NCBI GenBank assembly: GCA_005878835.1
Contig: VBMV01000056.1
Location: 1-64,000, forward strand
Reading direction: 5' to 3'
From: Gammaproteobacteria bacterium
GTDB lineage: Bacteria > Pseudomonadota > Gammaproteobacteria > Steroidobacterales > Steroidobacteraceae
DNA: 64,000 bases
This document shows, piece by piece, positions 8,244 to 18,840 of the stretch (position 1 is its first letter; each line of letters opens with the position of its first letter). Under the pieces are notes generated by a model. The model ran no database searches. It saw only the letters and a list, made by a program, of their open reading frames with translations, and had not been told where the DNA came from. Both the position numbers and the translations under genes were made by a program.

Positions 8244-9782
8244 TCAGCGGAAGCTCGGTAGCAGAGGGGCGACGAGCGACTGCACCTCGGAGCGGCGCAC
8301 GGTGACGGCGGCGTCGGCGACGTCGGGCGCGAGCAGCCGGTCGGTCTGCGCGAAAGGCACCTTGAGGCGCAGGGCGCTGTGGGCGTCCTGCAGGCGCCGC
8401 GAAGTCTTCAGCGGCGCCCGCAGGTCCACGCCCTGGCAGGCGGCGAGAAACTCGAGCGCGACGATGTTGAGGGCGTTGCCCGCCATGGCGAGGAGCCGCC
8501 GCGCGCCGTGCGTCGCCATGCTCACATGGTCCTCCTGGTTGGCGGAGGTGGGGATGCTGTCGACGCTCGCCGGATGGCACAGCATGCGGTTCTCGGCGAC
8601 CAGCGCGGCGGCGGTGACCTGCGCCAGCATGAAGCCGGAGTTCACGCCGCTGTCGGGGGCGAGGAACGCCGGTAGCCCGCTCATCTTCGGGTCGACGAGC
8701 AGCGCCAGGCGCCGCTCGGCGATCGAGCCCACCTCCGCGCAGGCGAGCGCGAGGATGTCGGCCGCGAAGGCCACCGGCTCGGCATGGAAATTCCCGCCCG
8801 ACAGCACCTCGCCCGTGTCCGGAAAGATCAGCGGGTTGTCGGTGACGGCGTTGGCCTCGATGGTGAGCGTCGCCGCCTGCTGCGTGATCAGGTCGAGGCA
8901 CGCGCCCATCACCTGCGGCTGACAGCGCAGCGAGTACGGATCCTGCACCCGTGTGCAGGTGCGGTGTGATTCGCGGATCTCGCTCCCCGAGAGCAGCTCG
9001 CGATACACCTGCGCGACGCGCGCCTGACCGTCGTGGCCGCGCAGGTGGTGCATGCGCGGATCGAAGGGCGCATCGCTCCCCTGCAGCGCATCGAGCGACA
9101 GCGCGCCGCTCACCACCGCGCCCGCAAACACCGTTTCGATCTCGAACAGCCCGGCGAGCGCCAGCGCGGTCGACACCTGGGTGCCGTTGAGCAGCGCCAA
9201 TCCCTCCTTGGGCCCGAGCGCAAGCGGCGCCAGCGCCTCCTGCGCCAGAGCTTCGGCCGCCGGCAACACCTCGCCGTGGCGGCGGATGTCGCCCAGTCCC
9301 AGCACCGCCAGCGACAGATGCGCCAGTGGCGCGAGATCTCCCGAGGCTCCAACCGACCCCTGCGCCGGCACGCACGGACACAGGCCGGTGTTGATGAGCC
9401 GCTCGAGAAAGCGTGCCAGCTCCGGGCTCACCCCGGAGAAGCCCTGCAACAGGCTCGCGAGCTTCAGCACCAGCGTGAGGCGCACGATCGCATCATCGAG
9501 CAGTGGCCCGACGCCGCAGCTGTGCGACAGGATGATGTTCCGCTGCAGCAACGCGCGCTGCGCGGGGGGAATGCGCGTGTTCGCGAGCAGGCCGAAGCCG
9601 GTGTTGATGCCGTAAGCGGGCGCATCGGCCGCGGCGAGCCGCATGGTGACGGCATGGGCGTCGCGCACCGCGCCGAGCGCCGCCGCGTCGATCTGCACGC
9701 TGACCGGGCCCTGGTACACCCGTCGCAGGTCGGCGAGCCGCAGCGGCCGGGAGCCAAGCTTCAGAGAATCGGGTTCGGCCAT
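8244..9782 (-). CDS. hutH: Histidine ammonia-lyase
   Basis: The 512-residue enzyme converts L-histidine to urocanate and ammonia, the first step of histidine use. The MIO-forming Ala-Ser-Gly is in 'GSVGASGDLAPLAHLSL'. Other family segments are 'YGINTGFGLLA' near the N-terminus and 'QDPYSLRCQPQVMGA'. Length is typical. The start overlaps the hutI 3' end by 22 bases, so it is the last gene of the leftward hutU-hutI-hutH operon. The stop lies 100 bases from the convergent csrA gene. Confidence 0.97.
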   Translation of the reverse strand: MAEPDSLKLGSRPLRLADLRRVYQGPVSVQIDAAALGAVRDAHAVTMRLAAADAPAYGINTGFGLLANTRIPPAQRALLQRNIILSHSCGVGPLLDDAIVRLTLVLKLASLLQGFSGVSPELARFLERLINTGLCPCVPAQGSVGASGDLAPLAHLSLAVLGLGDIRRHGEVLPAAEALAQEALAPLALGPKEGLALLNGTQVSTALALAGLFEIETVFAGAVVSGALSLDALQGSDAPFDPRMHHLRGHDGQARVAQVYRELLSGSEIRESHRTCTRVQDPYSLRCQPQVMGACLDLITQQAATLTIEANAVTDNPLIFPDTGEVLSGGNFHAEPVAFAADILALACAEVGSIAERRLALLVDPKMSGLPAFLAPDSGVNSGFMLAQVTAAALVAENRMLCHPASVDSIPTSANQEDHVSMATHGARRLLAMAGNALNIVALEFLAACQGVDLRAPLKTSRRLQDAHSALRLKVPFAQTDRLLAPDVADAAVTVRRSEVQSLVAPLLPSFR

Positions 9783-10987
9783 CGCAGGACCTCTGCCGCG
9801 CGGACCACGGTCCGGCGCGGGTTAAAGCCAATCCAGTAACCGAGCTCCTCGATGGAGCGCAGGTTCCACACCACGAAGTCGGCTACCTGCCCGGCGGCGA
9901 GCGCACCGCGCTCGCCCTCGAGCCCGAGCGCGCGCGCCGCATGGCGCGTGACGCCCAGCAGCGCTTCCTCCGCCGTCAGGCCGAACAGCCGCGTCGCCAT
10001 GCTCATCGCGGTGAGGAGCGACGCGCCGGGGGCGGAGCCGGGATTGCAGTCGCTCGCGATGGCAAGCATCGCGTGGTGCGCGCGCAGCGCCGCAATCGGC
10101 GGGCGGCGCTCACCGCCGAGGCAGTAGAAGGCCACCGGCAGCAGCACCGCCACGGTGCCGGCGCGGGCGAGCGCCGCCGCTTCCCGCTCCCCGGCGTACT
10201 CCAGATGATCGCACGACAGCGCGCCCTGGCGCGCCGCCAGGAGCGTGCCGCCGAGGTTGCCGAGCTGCTCGGCGTGCATCTTGACCGGGAGCCCCAGCGC
10301 GCGCGCCGCCGCGAACAGCCGCTCGGCCTGCGCGACGCTGAAGGCAATGTGCTCGCAGAATACGTCCACGGCATCGATGAGGCCCTGCGCGCACAGCTGC
10401 GGCAGCCACTCGCGCGCGATGGCCTCGATGTACTCATCGGCGCGGTCGCGGTATTCCGGCGGCAGCGTATGGGCGGCGAGGAGCGTCGTGCGCACCGTGA
10501 CCGGAAACGCCCTTCCCAGGTGGCGCGCGACGCGCAGCATCTTCGCTTCATCCGCCAGCGTCAGGCCGTAGCCGGATTTGATCTCGACCGTGGTGACGCC
10601 CTCGGCGAGCAGCGCCGCCAGCCGCGGCGCGCTCTCATCGAACAGCTGTTCCTCGCTCGCCGCACGCACCGCGCGCACGGTGGCGAGGATGCCGCCGCCG
10701 GAGCGCGCGATCTCCTCGTACGAGCGCCCGCGCAGCCGCTCGGCGTACTCGTTGGCGCGGGTGCCGGCGAACACCAGGTGCGTATGACAGTCGATCAGCC
10801 CGGGCGTGACCCAGGCGCCCGCCAGATCATGTACCTCATCCGCCGCCGCCGCCGGCCGCGCCGCTTCCTCCCCCACCCACTCGATGCGCCCGGCGCGGGT
10901 CGTGAGCGCGCCGCGCGCGATGACGCGCGCCGCGGCGTCGCAGGTCGCGAGCTGCGCGTTGCGCCACAGCTTGAGCGGTTCGGACAC
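9761..10987 (-). CDS. hutI: Imidazolonepropionase
   Basis: The 408-residue amidohydrolase opens the imidazolone ring to N-formimidoyl-L-glutamate, step three of histidine degradation. Metal and active-site residues are visible: His-Thr-His in 'LIDCHTHLVFAGTR', His in 'LPVKMHAEQLGN', His in 'SCDHLEYAG' and Asp in 'IASDCNPGSAPGAS'. It starts 13 bases after the hutU stop and overlaps hutH. No formimidoylglutamase (hutG) or formimidoylglutamate deiminase (hutF) is seen in the window, so the last step must be encoded elsewhere. Confidence 0.97.
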   Translation of the reverse strand: MSEPLKLWRNAQLATCDAAARVIARGALTTRAGRIEWVGEEAARPAAAADEVHDLAGAWVTPGLIDCHTHLVFAGTRANEYAERLRGRSYEEIARSGGGILATVRAVRAASEEQLFDESAPRLAALLAEGVTTVEIKSGYGLTLADEAKMLRVARHLGRAFPVTVRTTLLAAHTLPPEYRDRADEYIEAIAREWLPQLCAQGLIDAVDVFCEHIAFSVAQAERLFAAARALGLPVKMHAEQLGNLGGTLLAARQGALSCDHLEYAGEREAAALARAGTVAVLLPVAFYCLGGERRPPIAALRAHHAMLAIASDCNPGSAPGASLLTAMSMATRLFGLTAEEALLGVTRHAARALGLEGERGALAAGQVADFVVWNLRSIEELGYWIGFNPRRTVVRAAEVLRWPNPIL

Positions 10988-11000
10988 GCGCTCTTACCGC

Positions 11001-12668
11001 TCAGCCTTGCAGGAACGGCAGGTTGAGGTGCCGCGCGCGGGCACACTCGATCGCGCTCTCGTAGCCGGCGTCCGCATGCCGCATGACCCCGCTCGCCGGA
11101 TCGTTCCACAACACGCGCTCGATGCGGCGCGTGGCGGCGGGCGTGCCGTCGCACACGATGACGACGCCGGCGTGCTGCGAGTAGCCGATGCCGACTCCGC
11201 CGCCGTGATGGATCGACACCCAGGTCGCGCCGCTGGCGGTGTTGAGCAGCGCATTGAGCAGCGGCCAGTCCGCCACGGCATCGGAGCCGTCGCGCATCGC
11301 TTCGGTCTCGCGGTTGGGGCTCGCGACCGAGCCGGAATCCAGGTGATCGCGGCCGATGACGATCGGCGCCTTGAGGTCCCCGCGCGCCACCATCTCGTTG
11401 AACGCCAGCCCGAGTCGGTGCCGGTCACCCAGACCCACCCAGCAGATGCGCGCCGGCAGGCCCTGAAACTGGATGCGCTCGCGCGCCATGGTGAGCCACT
11501 GATGCAGGTGCGCGTCGTCGGGCAGCAATTCCCTGACCTTCGCGTCGGTGCGGTAGATATCCTCGGGGTCGCCCGACAGCGCCGCCCAGCGAAACGGCCC
11601 CATGCCGCGGCAGAACAGCGGCCGCAGGTACGCGGGCACGAAGCCCGGAAAGGCGAACGCCTCCTTGAGGCCGGCGTCGAAGGCCACCTGGCGCAGGTTG
11701 TTGCCGTAGTCGAACACCGGGATTTTGAGCTTCTGGAAGGCGAGCATCGCCTCGACGTGCTTGGCGATCGAGGCGCACGCCTCCTGCGCCACCTGCGCCG
11801 GGTTCTCGAGGCGCAGCCGGTCCCACTTCTCGAGCGTCCACCCCTCGGGCAGATAACCGTTGACGGGATCGTGGGCCGAGGTCTGGTCCGTCACGGCATC
11901 GGGCCGCACGCCGCGACGCAGCAGCTGCGGCAGCACTTCGCAGGCGTTGCCGAGCAGGCCCACCGACACGGGCTTGCCGGTGCGCCGCGCCCGCGCGAGG
12001 CTCTCCAGGGCCTCATCCAGGCTCCCGGCCTGCATGTCGAGATAGCGGGTCTGCAGGCGCTTCGCGATGCGCTCCGGGCGGCACTCCACCGCGAGCATCG
12101 AGGCTCCCGCCATGGTGGCGGCGAGCGGCTGCGCGCCGCCCATGCCGCCCAGGCCCGCGGTGAGGATCCACTTGCCGGCGAGGTCGCCGCCGAAGTGCTG
12201 GCGGCCCATCTCCACGAAGGTCTCGTAGGTGCCCTGCACGATGCCCTGGGTGCCGATGTAGATCCACGAGCCGGCCGTCATCTGGCCGAACATCATGAGT
12301 CCCTTGCGGTCGAGCGCGTTGAAGTGCTCCCAGTCGGCCCAGCGCGCCACGAGGTTGGAGTTGGCGAGCAGCACGCGCGGCGCATCGGCGTGCGTGCGGA
12401 ACACACCGACGGGCTTGCCCGACTGGATCAGCAGCGTCTCATCGTCCTCGAGCGCGCGCAGCGCGGCCACAATCTGCTCGAAGCAGCGCCAGTTGCGGGC
12501 CGCCTTGCCGATACCGCCGTACACCACCAGATCCTGCGGCCGCTCGGCGACCTCCGGATCCAGGTTGTTCATGAGCATGCGCAGCGCCGCCTCGGAAAGC
12601 CAGCTGCGGCAGCTGAGGTTCGAGCCGCGCGGGGCGCGCAGCGGCGGGCGGGGGGTAGGCTCGGGCAT
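11001..12668 (-). CDS. hutU: Urocanate hydratase
   Basis: The 555-residue NAD+-dependent urocanase turns urocanate into imidazolonepropionate, step two of the pathway. Family segments include '[15 protein letters not shown]', 'GQTHRL-like' NAD-binding regions such as '[16 protein letters not shown]', the active-site Cys region '[17 protein letters not shown]' and '[15 protein letters not shown]'. The frame is open far upstream on this strand, but the family sequence begins at ATG 12666-12668 and the rest is antisense to rimP and nusA. First gene of hutUIH; no hutC repressor gene is adjacent. Confidence 0.96.
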   Translation of the reverse strand: MPEPTPRPPLRAPRGSNLSCRSWLSEAALRMLMNNLDPEVAERPQDLVVYGGIGKAARNWRCFEQIVAALRALEDDETLLIQSGKPVGVFRTHADAPRVLLANSNLVARWADWEHFNALDRKGLMMFGQMTAGSWIYIGTQGIVQGTYETFVEMGRQHFGGDLAGKWILTAGLGGMGGAQPLAATMAGASMLAVECRPERIAKRLQTRYLDMQAGSLDEALESLARARRTGKPVSVGLLGNACEVLPQLLRRGVRPDAVTDQTSAHDPVNGYLPEGWTLEKWDRLRLENPAQVAQEACASIAKHVEAMLAFQKLKIPVFDYGNNLRQVAFDAGLKEAFAFPGFVPAYLRPLFCRGMGPFRWAALSGDPEDIYRTDAKVRELLPDDAHLHQWLTMARERIQFQGLPARICWVGLGDRHRLGLAFNEMVARGDLKAPIVIGRDHLDSGSVASPNRETEAMRDGSDAVADWPLLNALLNTASGATWVSIHHGGGVGIGYSQHAGVVIVCDGTPAATRRIERVLWNDPASGVMRHADAGYESAIECARARHLNLPFLQG

Positions 12669-12759
12669 GGTGTTACCTCGGCGGGCGTTGGCGGCCAGTC
12701 TAGCCCCATGGCGGCACGGCGGCGCCGTCGGCTCGCTGTTCCCTGGCCCTGATTTCCGG

Positions 12760-12765
12760 TAGAAT
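12760..12765 (+). promoter_or_regulatory. Possible -10 element (TAGAAT)
   Basis: TAGAAT at 12760-12765 lies between the divergent hutU start and the structured region before rimP. The -35 is weak (TGTTCC at 12737-12742 with a 17-bp gap). It could drive a short transcript that ends at the two hairpins at 12866-12916. Confidence 0.4.
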
Positions 12766-12771
12766 GCCCGG

Positions 12772-12890
12772 CCCCCGGTGGGCTGCATGCCGCGCGGGGA
12801 CGGGTGGCGGGTGTCGCGCGGGTGCAGGTTCGACGCGTGGCGCCCCCGAAAGAGGTGTGATCGGCAAGCCCCCCGTGGGGCTTTTTGCTT
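12772..12890 (+). ncRNA. Candidate structured small RNA or leader upstream of rimP
   Basis: This 300-base gap between hutU and rimP has no convincing protein gene. It holds a possible promoter, then a long interrupted stem: CTGCA (12783-12787) and CCGCGCG (12790-12796) pair with CGCGCGG (12815-12821) and TGCAG (12823-12827). Two intrinsic terminators follow. Many gammaproteobacteria have a tRNA (metY or tRNA-Leu) just upstream of rimP-nusA; no tRNA cloverleaf can be drawn here. It may be an orphan sRNA or an attenuating leader for the nusA operon. The 5' end is a guess. Confidence 0.35.
12866..12886 (+). terminator. Intrinsic terminator 1 upstream of rimP
   Basis: AAGCCCC (12866-12872) and GGGGCTT (12877-12883) form a 7-bp stem with a CCGT loop, followed by a T-run to 12886. 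The orientation is rightward, so it would stop a transcript entering rimP-nusA. Confidence 0.8.
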
Positions 12891-12895
12891 TTTGG

Positions 12896-12916
12896 TGGGC
12901 CTTGGGGCCCATTTTT
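12896..12916 (+). terminator. Intrinsic terminator 2 upstream of rimP
   Basis: TGGGCC (12896-12901) and GGCCCA (12906-12911) form a 6-bp stem with a TTGG loop, followed by five Ts. It lies only 12 bases after terminator 1 and about 55 bases before the rimP start, so readthrough or a promoter squeezed after it must supply rimP transcription. Confidence 0.75.
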
Positions 12917-12971
12917 GTTTACAGCGGTCTGATTTGCAGCGGGCCTGCGGGTGCCGCAAGAGGCGGTGACG

Positions 12972-13418
12972 GTGATTCTGCGCGAGCGCTTGAGCGCACT
13001 GATCGAGCCCCTGCTGGGGCGGCTGGGCTTCGAGCTGGTGGAGCTCGAGTACGCTCCCGCGCACGCGCGCGCACTGCTGCGCCTCTACATCGATCGGGAA
13101 GCGGGCGTGAGCCTCGAGGACTGTGAGCGGGTGAGCCGCGCGGTCGCCTCGCTCCTCGATGTCGAGGACCCGATCCCGTGCGCCTACACCCTCGAGGTGT
13201 CGTCGCCGGGTTTTGACCGGCTGCTGCGCACCCAGGCGCACTTCGGGCGCTTCGTCGGCTCGCGGGTGTTCGTGGAGTTGCGCGAGGCGCGCGCCGGGCG
13301 CCGGCGTTACACCGGCAAGCTCCTGACGGTCGATGACACCGGCATCGCACTCGAGGTGGACCGTGAGCGTGTGGCGGTGGCGTTCGCGGAGATCGGCAAG
13401 GCAAGGCTGGCGTCTTAA
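12972..13418 (+). CDS. rimP: Ribosome maturation factor RimP
   Basis: The 148-residue 30S assembly factor contains '[18 protein letters not shown]', '[20 protein letters not shown]' and '[14 protein letters not shown]', all RimP family segments. I chose GTG 12972 because AAGAGG at 12958-12963 sits 8 bases upstream. In-frame GTG codons at 12951 and 12966 are alternatives that add up to 7 residues. It is the first gene of the rimP-nusA-infB-rbfA-truB operon. Confidence 0.93.
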   Translation: MILRERLSALIEPLLGRLGFELVELEYAPAHARALLRLYIDREAGVSLEDCERVSRAVASLLDVEDPIPCAYTLEVSSPGFDRLLRTQAHFGRFVGSRVFVELREARAGRRRYTGKLLTVDDTGIALEVDRERVAVAFAEIGKARLAS

Positions 13419-13433
13419 GAGGTACGCGGGACA

Positions 13434-14930
13434 GTGAACAAAGAAATTCTGATGGTGGTCGATGCCGTATCCAACGAGAAGGGCGTCGACAAGGAAGTGA
13501 TCTTCGAGGCACTCGAAGCCGCGCTCGCGTCCGCGACCCGCAAGAAGCACGGCGAGGAGTGGGACGCGCGCGTGTCGATCGACCGCAAGAGCGGCGACTA
13601 CGACACCTTCCGGCGCTGGAAGGTGTTCGCCGACGACTCCAAGGAGCTCGAGGTCCCGGAGCACGAGCTGCGCCTCGAGGATGCTGTGGAGCTCGACCCG
13701 CAGGCGCAGGTGGGCGGCTACGTCGAACAGCCGGTCGAATCGGTGGCCTTCGGGCGCATCGCGGCCCAGCAGGCCAAGCAGGTGATCGTGCAGAAGGTGC
13801 GCGAAGCCGAGCGCGCCCAGGTGGTCGGCGCTTACCGCGACCGCGTCGGCACGCTGGTGAGCGGGGTGGTGAAGCGCGTCGACCGCAACGGCATCTATAT
13901 CGATCTGGGCGGCAACGCCGAAGGCTTCGTGCCGCGCACCGACATGATCCCGCGCGAGCAGGCCAAGCCCCAGGACCGCATCAAGGCCTTCCTCAAGGAA
14001 GTGCGCTCCGAGCCGCGCGGCCCGCAGCTGTTCCTCACCCGCACCGCGCCCGAGTTCCTCATCGAGCTCTTCAAGCTCGAGGTGCCGGAGGTCGGGCAGG
14101 GGCTCATCCACATCCTGGGCGCGGCGCGCGATCCGGGGGTGCGCGCCAAGATCGCAGTGAAGAGCAACGACCCGCGCATCGATCCGGTCGGCGCCTGCGT
14201 CGGCATGCGCGGCTCGCGCGTGCAGGCGGTCTCCAACGAGATCGCCGGCGAGCGCGTCGACATCATCCCCCACGTCGACAACCCGGCGCAGTTCGTGATC
14301 AACGCCATGTCCCCCGCCGAGGTGATGTCCATCGTAGTGGACGAGGATTCGCACAGCATGGACATCGCCGTTTCCGAGGAGAAGCTCTCGCAGGCCATTG
14401 GCCGCGGCGGCCAGAACATCCGCCTGGCGAGCCAGCTCACGGGGTGGGACCTGAACGTGATGACCGAATCCGACGCCGAGGTCAAGAGCGAGACCGAGTC
14501 CAAGGAGCTGGTGCAGAACTTCATGAAGCAGCTGGATGTCGATGAGGACGTGGCGACCATCCTGGCGCAGGAGGGTTTCTCCACCATCGAGGAGATCGCC
14601 TACGTCCCGCAGGCGGAGCTGGCCGCCATACAGGAGTTCGACGCGGATATCGTCAAGGAACTGCGCAACCGCGCGCGCGACGTGCTGCTCACGCAGGCGA
14701 TCGCCAGCGAGGAGACGCTCGATCAGTCGATGCCGGCGGACGATCTGCTGCTGCTCGAGGGCATGAGCCCGGACCTGGCGCTGACCCTGGCGCGCCGCGG
14801 GGTGCGTACCCGCGAGGATCTCGCCGAGCAGTCGGTGGATGAGCTGGCCGACATCGAAGGGCTGGCCGCCGACAAGGCGGCCACGCTCATCATGACGGCG
14901 CGCGCGCCGTGGTTCGAGGCGGGTAACTGA
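13434..14930 (+). CDS. nusA: Transcription termination/antitermination factor NusA
   Basis: The 498-residue RNA polymerase-binding protein starts at GTG 13434 ([16 protein letters not shown]...). It has the N-terminal polymerase-binding domain (about 1-125), S1 domain ('[18 protein letters not shown]', about 135-200), KH1 and KH2 (KH2 GxxG in '[17 protein letters not shown]', about 300-345) and two acidic C-terminal helix-hairpin-helix repeats (about 360-498). Full length for gammaproteobacteria. It lies 15 bases after rimP and 26 before infB. Confidence 0.98.
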   Translation: MNKEILMVVDAVSNEKGVDKEVIFEALEAALASATRKKHGEEWDARVSIDRKSGDYDTFRRWKVFADDSKELEVPEHELRLEDAVELDPQAQVGGYVEQPVESVAFGRIAAQQAKQVIVQKVREAERAQVVGAYRDRVGTLVSGVVKRVDRNGIYIDLGGNAEGFVPRTDMIPREQAKPQDRIKAFLKEVRSEPRGPQLFLTRTAPEFLIELFKLEVPEVGQGLIHILGAARDPGVRAKIAVKSNDPRIDPVGACVGMRGSRVQAVSNEIAGERVDIIPHVDNPAQFVINAMSPAEVMSIVVDEDSHSMDIAVSEEKLSQAIGRGGQNIRLASQLTGWDLNVMTESDAEVKSETESKELVQNFMKQLDVDEDVATILAQEGFSTIEEIAYVPQAELAAIQEFDADIVKELRNRARDVLLTQAIASEETLDQSMPADDLLLLEGMSPDLALTLARRGVRTREDLAEQSVDELADIEGLAADKAATLIMTARAPWFEAGN

Positions 14931-14956
14931 CAGCAACGGGACGAGGGTTCAAGCCT

Positions 14957-17521
14957 ATGGCCGAAGTGAGCGTTTCCCAGTTTGCCGAGGTTCTCAAGGT
15001 GCCGGTGGACCGGCTGCTGGTACAGCTCGATCAGGCGGGCATCAAGGTGTCCGGTCCGGACGCGCGCATCAGCGACGACGCCAAACTCGAGCTGCTCACG
15101 CACCTGCGCCGCAGCCACGGGAGCGACGCCGACAGCGACGGCGCGCCGCGCAAGATCACCCTCAGGCGCAAGACCCAGAGCGAGCTGAAGCTCGCCAGCG
15201 CGCAGGGGCGCGCGCGCACCGTCAATGTCGAGGTGCGCCGCAAACGCACCTACATCAAGCGCGACGTGCTCGAGGAGCAGGCGCGCGTCCAGCAGGACGA
15301 GCTCGACCACCGCCGTCAGCAAGCCGAAGCGGCGGCGCGCGCCGAGAATGAGCGCGCCGAAGCCGAGCGGCGCGAGCGCGAGCGGCTCGAGGCGGAGAAC
15401 CGCCGCCGCGTCGAGGAAGAGGATGCGCGCCGCCGCGCCCAGGAGGACGCGCGCCGGGTGGCCGAACAGCGCAGCCGCGACGACGAGGCGCGGCGCACCC
15501 GCGAGCGCGAGGAGCACGAGCGGCACGCCGGCGAGCGTGAGCGGCCGCAGGCGCTCACCCCGCCGCCGGCGGCGCCGCGCGAACGCCCGGCCACCGCCGC
15601 CCCCGCCGCGCCGGTGGCGGACGACAAGCAGCACACGCGCTATGGCCGTCAGGAGCTGCACGTCACCGGAGATGTCAGCTCGCGCTACAAGAAGAAGCGC
15701 CGCACCAAGGCGCGCCCCGTTCCGGCGTCCGCCGAAGGGCGGCATGGATTCGAGATGCCGACCGCGCCGGTGGTGCACGAGGTCGGCATCGGCGAGACGG
15801 TCACGGTGGCGGAGCTGGCGCAGAAGATGGCCGTCAAGGCCAACGAGGTCATCAAGGCGCTGATGAACATGGGCGTGATGGCCACCATCAACCAGCCGAT
15901 CGACCAGGACACCGCGGTGCTGGTGGTCGAGGAGATGGGTCACACGCCCAAGGTGCTCAAGGAGAACCAGATCGAACAGGACCTGCAGGGCGCGCAGGCC
16001 GAGGCGGAAGCTGCGCCGCGCCCGCCGGTGGTCACCGTCATGGGCCACGTCGATCACGGCAAGACCTCGCTCCTCGATTACATCCGGCGCACCAAGGTCG
16101 CGGCGGGCGAGGCGGGCGGCATCACCCAGCACATCGGCGCCTATCACGTCGAAACCCCGAAGGGGGTCATCACCTTCCTCGATACCCCCGGGCACGCCGC
16201 GTTCACGGCGATGCGTGCGCGCGGCGCCAAGGCCACCGACATCGTGGTGCTGGTGGTCGCCGCCGACGACGGTGTGATGCCGCAGACCATCGAGGCCATC
16301 CAGCACGCGCGTGCCGCCAGCGTGCCGATCGTGGTGGCGGTTAACAAGATCGACAAGAGCGACGCGGACCCCGACCGCGTGCGCACCGAGCTGTCCAAGC
16401 ACGAGGTCATTGCCGAGGAGTGGGGCGGGCAGAACATGTTCGTCAGCGTATCGGCGCGCACCGGTGCTGGTGTCGACAAGCTGCTCGAAGCGATCCTGCT
16501 GCAGGCGGAAGTGCTGGAGCTGAGAGCGCCGCGCAACGGGCTCGCCTCCGGGGTGGTGATCGAGTCGAGCATCGAGAAGGGCCGCGGCGCGGTGGCGACC
16601 GTGCTGGTGAAGAAGGGCACGCTGCGCATGGGCGACCCGATCATCGCCGGTTCCGAGTACGGGCGCGTGCGCGCGCTGTTCGATGAGAACGGCCAGCAGG
16701 TGGCGCAAGCCCCGCCGTCCATGCCGGTGGTGGTGCTGGGACTCTCGAGCGCGCCCAACGCGGGCGATGAGCTGCTGGCGGTGGAGAGCGAGCGCAAGGC
16801 GCGCGAAGTGGCGCTCTACCGCCAGGGCAAGTTCCGCGACGTGAAGCTGGCGCGCCAGAGCGCCCGTCCCGAGGATGCATTCGCTCAGATGGGCGAGGAG
16901 AAGGCCGGCCTGGTGTCGGTGCTCATCAAGGCCGACGTGCAGGGCAGCGCCGAGGCGCTGCGCGATGCGCTCGCCAAGCTGTCCACCGAGGAGGTGCAGG
17001 TGAAGGTGATCGCGAGCGGCCTGGGCGGCATCACCGAGTCCGACGTGCAGCTCGCCGCGGCCTCCAAGGCGCTGGTCATCGGCTTCAACGTGCGCGCCGA
17101 TGCGGGCGCGCGCGATGCCGTCAAGGAGACCGGCGTCGAGGTGCGCTACTACAGCATCATTTACGAAGCCATCGACGACGTGAAGCAGATGATGACCGGC
17201 ATGCTGCAGCCGGAGATCAAGGAGCAGATCGTGGGTGTGGCGCAGGTGCGCGAGGTGTTCCGCTCGAGCAAGTTCGGCGTGGTGGCCGGCTGCCTGGTGA
17301 CCGAGGGCCTGGTGAAGCGCAACAATCCGATTCGCGTGCTGCGCGACAACGTGGTGATCTTCGAGGGCGCGCTCGAGTCGCTGCGCCGCTTCAAGGACGA
17401 CGTGGGCGAGGTGCGTGCCGGCACCGAGTGCGGCATCGGCGTGAAGAACTACCAGGACGTGCGCGTCAACGACCAGATCGAGTGCTTTGCGCGCGTCGAG
17501 GTCGCGAGAACGCTGCAGTAA
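14957..17521 (+). CDS. infB: Translation initiation factor IF-2
   Basis: The 854-residue GTPase brings fMet-tRNA to the 30S subunit. It has an N-terminal IF2N helix domain, a long charged Arg/Glu/Ala-rich linker (about 90-250), a second IF2N domain, and the G domain with G1 '[13 protein letters not shown]', G3 'DTPGHAAF' and G4 'NKIDK', then domains II, III and the fMet-tRNA-binding domain IV. Its TAA overlaps the rbfA start (TAATG), so the two are coupled. Confidence 0.98.
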   Translation: MAEVSVSQFAEVLKVPVDRLLVQLDQAGIKVSGPDARISDDAKLELLTHLRRSHGSDADSDGAPRKITLRRKTQSELKLASAQGRARTVNVEVRRKRTYIKRDVLEEQARVQQDELDHRRQQAEAAARAENERAEAERRERERLEAENRRRVEEEDARRRAQEDARRVAEQRSRDDEARRTREREEHERHAGERERPQALTPPPAAPRERPATAAPAAPVADDKQHTRYGRQELHVTGDVSSRYKKKRRTKARPVPASAEGRHGFEMPTAPVVHEVGIGETVTVAELAQKMAVKANEVIKALMNMGVMATINQPIDQDTAVLVVEEMGHTPKVLKENQIEQDLQGAQAEAEAAPRPPVVTVMGHVDHGKTSLLDYIRRTKVAAGEAGGITQHIGAYHVETPKGVITFLDTPGHAAFTAMRARGAKATDIVVLVVAADDGVMPQTIEAIQHARAASVPIVVAVNKIDKSDADPDRVRTELSKHEVIAEEWGGQNMFVSVSARTGAGVDKLLEAILLQAEVLELRAPRNGLASGVVIESSIEKGRGAVATVLVKKGTLRMGDPIIAGSEYGRVRALFDENGQQVAQAPPSMPVVVLGLSSAPNAGDELLAVESERKAREVALYRQGKFRDVKLARQSARPEDAFAQMGEEKAGLVSVLIKADVQGSAEALRDALAKLSTEEVQVKVIASGLGGITESDVQLAAASKALVIGFNVRADAGARDAVKETGVEVRYYSIIYEAIDDVKQMMTGMLQPEIKEQIVGVAQVREVFRSSKFGVVAGCLVTEGLVKRNNPIRVLRDNVVIFEGALESLRRFKDDVGEVRAGTECGIGVKNYQDVRVNDQIECFARVEVARTLQ

Positions 17522-17943
17522 TGCCGCAGGCCCGCGCCCAACGCATCGAGTCGGAGATCCAGCGGGTGCTCGCGGCGTTGATCGCGCGCGAAGTGAAGGA
17601 TCCGCGCGTGGGCAACGTGACCATCACCGCGGTCAGCGTCGCGGCCGACATGGGCACGGCGCGCGTGTTCTTCACCCCGTTCGCCTCGCGCCACCCGCCG
17701 CACGAGGTGCGCATCGGACTCACCCACGCCGCCGGGTTCCTGCGCGGGGAGCTTGGCCGGCGGCTGTCGCTGCGGCACGCGCCCCGGCTGGAATTCGTGT
17801 TCGATGAGAGCGTCGAGGGCGCGGCCCGCTTGAGCAGCCTCATCGACCGCGCCGTCGCCGGCGACCGTGCCGGCGCGGCCGCGCCGTCCGCCCCGGAGCC
17901 GGGCTCCGGGCCGCCGGCGGGCGCCGACACTTCCCGGCGCTGA
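17521..17943 (+). CDS. rbfA: Ribosome-binding factor A
   Basis: The 140-residue KH-like protein binds 30S precursors and helps 16S 5'-end maturation. 'REVKDPRVGNVTITAVSV' and 'AAGFLRGELGRRLSLRHAPRLEFVFDES' are family hallmarks. The ATG at 17521 shares a base with the infB stop. The last 25 residues are an Ala/Pro/Gly-rich tail with no recognisable fold. Confidence 0.96.
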   Translation: MPQARAQRIESEIQRVLAALIAREVKDPRVGNVTITAVSVAADMGTARVFFTPFASRHPPHEVRIGLTHAAGFLRGELGRRLSLRHAPRLEFVFDESVEGAARLSSLIDRAVAGDRAGAAAPSAPEPGSGPPAGADTSRR

Positions 17944-17955
17944 ACGCGCACGCTC

Positions 17956-18837
17956 ATGCCCAGCGGCATCCTGCTGCTCGACAAGCCGCTCGGCCTGTCG
18001 TCGAACGCGGTGTTGCAGCGTGTGCGCACGCTGTTCCTGCGGCAGAAGGCGGGACATGTCGGCAGCCTCGACCCGCTCGCCACCGGCATGCTGCCGATCT
18101 GCCTGGGCGAGGCCACCAAGATCGCGGGGCAGATCCTCGCCGGCCGCAAGCGCTACCGTTTCACGGTGGCGCTCGGCGCCGCGACCGCGACCGGCGATAC
18201 GGAAGGCGCGGTCACGACAACGGCGCCGGTGCCGCCGCTCGAGCGCGCGGCGCTCGAGGCGCTCCTCACGCGCTTCCGCGGCCCGCAGACACAGACTCCG
18301 CCGATGTACTCGGCCGTGAAGCGCGCCGGCCAGCCGCTGTACAAGCTCGCGCGCGCCGGCGTGACCGTGGCGCGGGCGGCGCGCGCCATCGAGCTGTTCG
18401 AGCTTGCGCTGCTCGCGCTCGGCCCCGCGAGCCTCGAGCTCGAGGCCCTGTGCTCCAAGGGTACCTATATCCGGGTATTGGCCGAGGATCTGGCGGCGGC
18501 GCTCGGCACCTGTGGGCACGTCACGGCGCTGCGGCGGCTGTACGTGGAGCCCTTTGAGAAGGAGCCGATGCACACGCTCGAGTCAGTGGCCGCGACGCGT
18601 GCGCGCGGGGACTGGCCGCGGTTGCTGTCCAGCGACTGGCCGCTCGGGCACCTGACCGCGGTGCGCCTCACCGCGAGCGAGGCGCGACGCCTGCTCAGCG
18701 GTCAGAGCGTCATGGTGGAGGTGGCCGGTGCGGCGGCGGTGCGTCTGTACGACGAGGCCGGCACGTTCCTCGGCCTCGGCGAGGCCGACGGGCGCGGCGC
18801 GGTGCGCCCGCGCAGACTCCTCAACGCCGCGCTCTGA
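17956..18837 (+). CDS. truB: tRNA pseudouridine(55) synthase
   Basis: The 293-residue enzyme makes pseudouridine 55 in the T-loop of tRNAs. It opens 'GILLLDKPLGLSSN' and carries the catalytic Asp in 'GSLDPLATGMLP'. 'CSKGTYIRVLAEDLA' is the conserved substrate-binding segment, followed by a PUA-like C-terminal domain. It sits 12 bases after rbfA. In most relatives rpsO-pnp follow directly; here about 8.9 kb of other genes intervene. Confidence 0.97.
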   Translation: MPSGILLLDKPLGLSSNAVLQRVRTLFLRQKAGHVGSLDPLATGMLPICLGEATKIAGQILAGRKRYRFTVALGAATATGDTEGAVTTTAPVPPLERAALEALLTRFRGPQTQTPPMYSAVKRAGQPLYKLARAGVTVARAARAIELFELALLALGPASLELEALCSKGTYIRVLAEDLAAALGTCGHVTALRRLYVEPFEKEPMHTLESVAATRARGDWPRLLSSDWPLGHLTAVRLTASEARRLLSGQSVMVEVAGAAAVRLYDEAGTFLGLGEADGRGAVRPRRLLNAAL

Positions 18838-18840
18838 GCC

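Noticed and set aside
12823-12842. tRNA T-arm-like sequence (ggttcga) upstream of rimP
   Set aside because: The flanking bases do not pair into a T-stem and no acceptor, D or anticodon stem can be drawn.
11001-14936. A single 1311-residue leftward protein including hutU
   Set aside because: Only the last 555 residues are urocanase; the rest is antisense to rimP and nusA. The start at 12668 was used.
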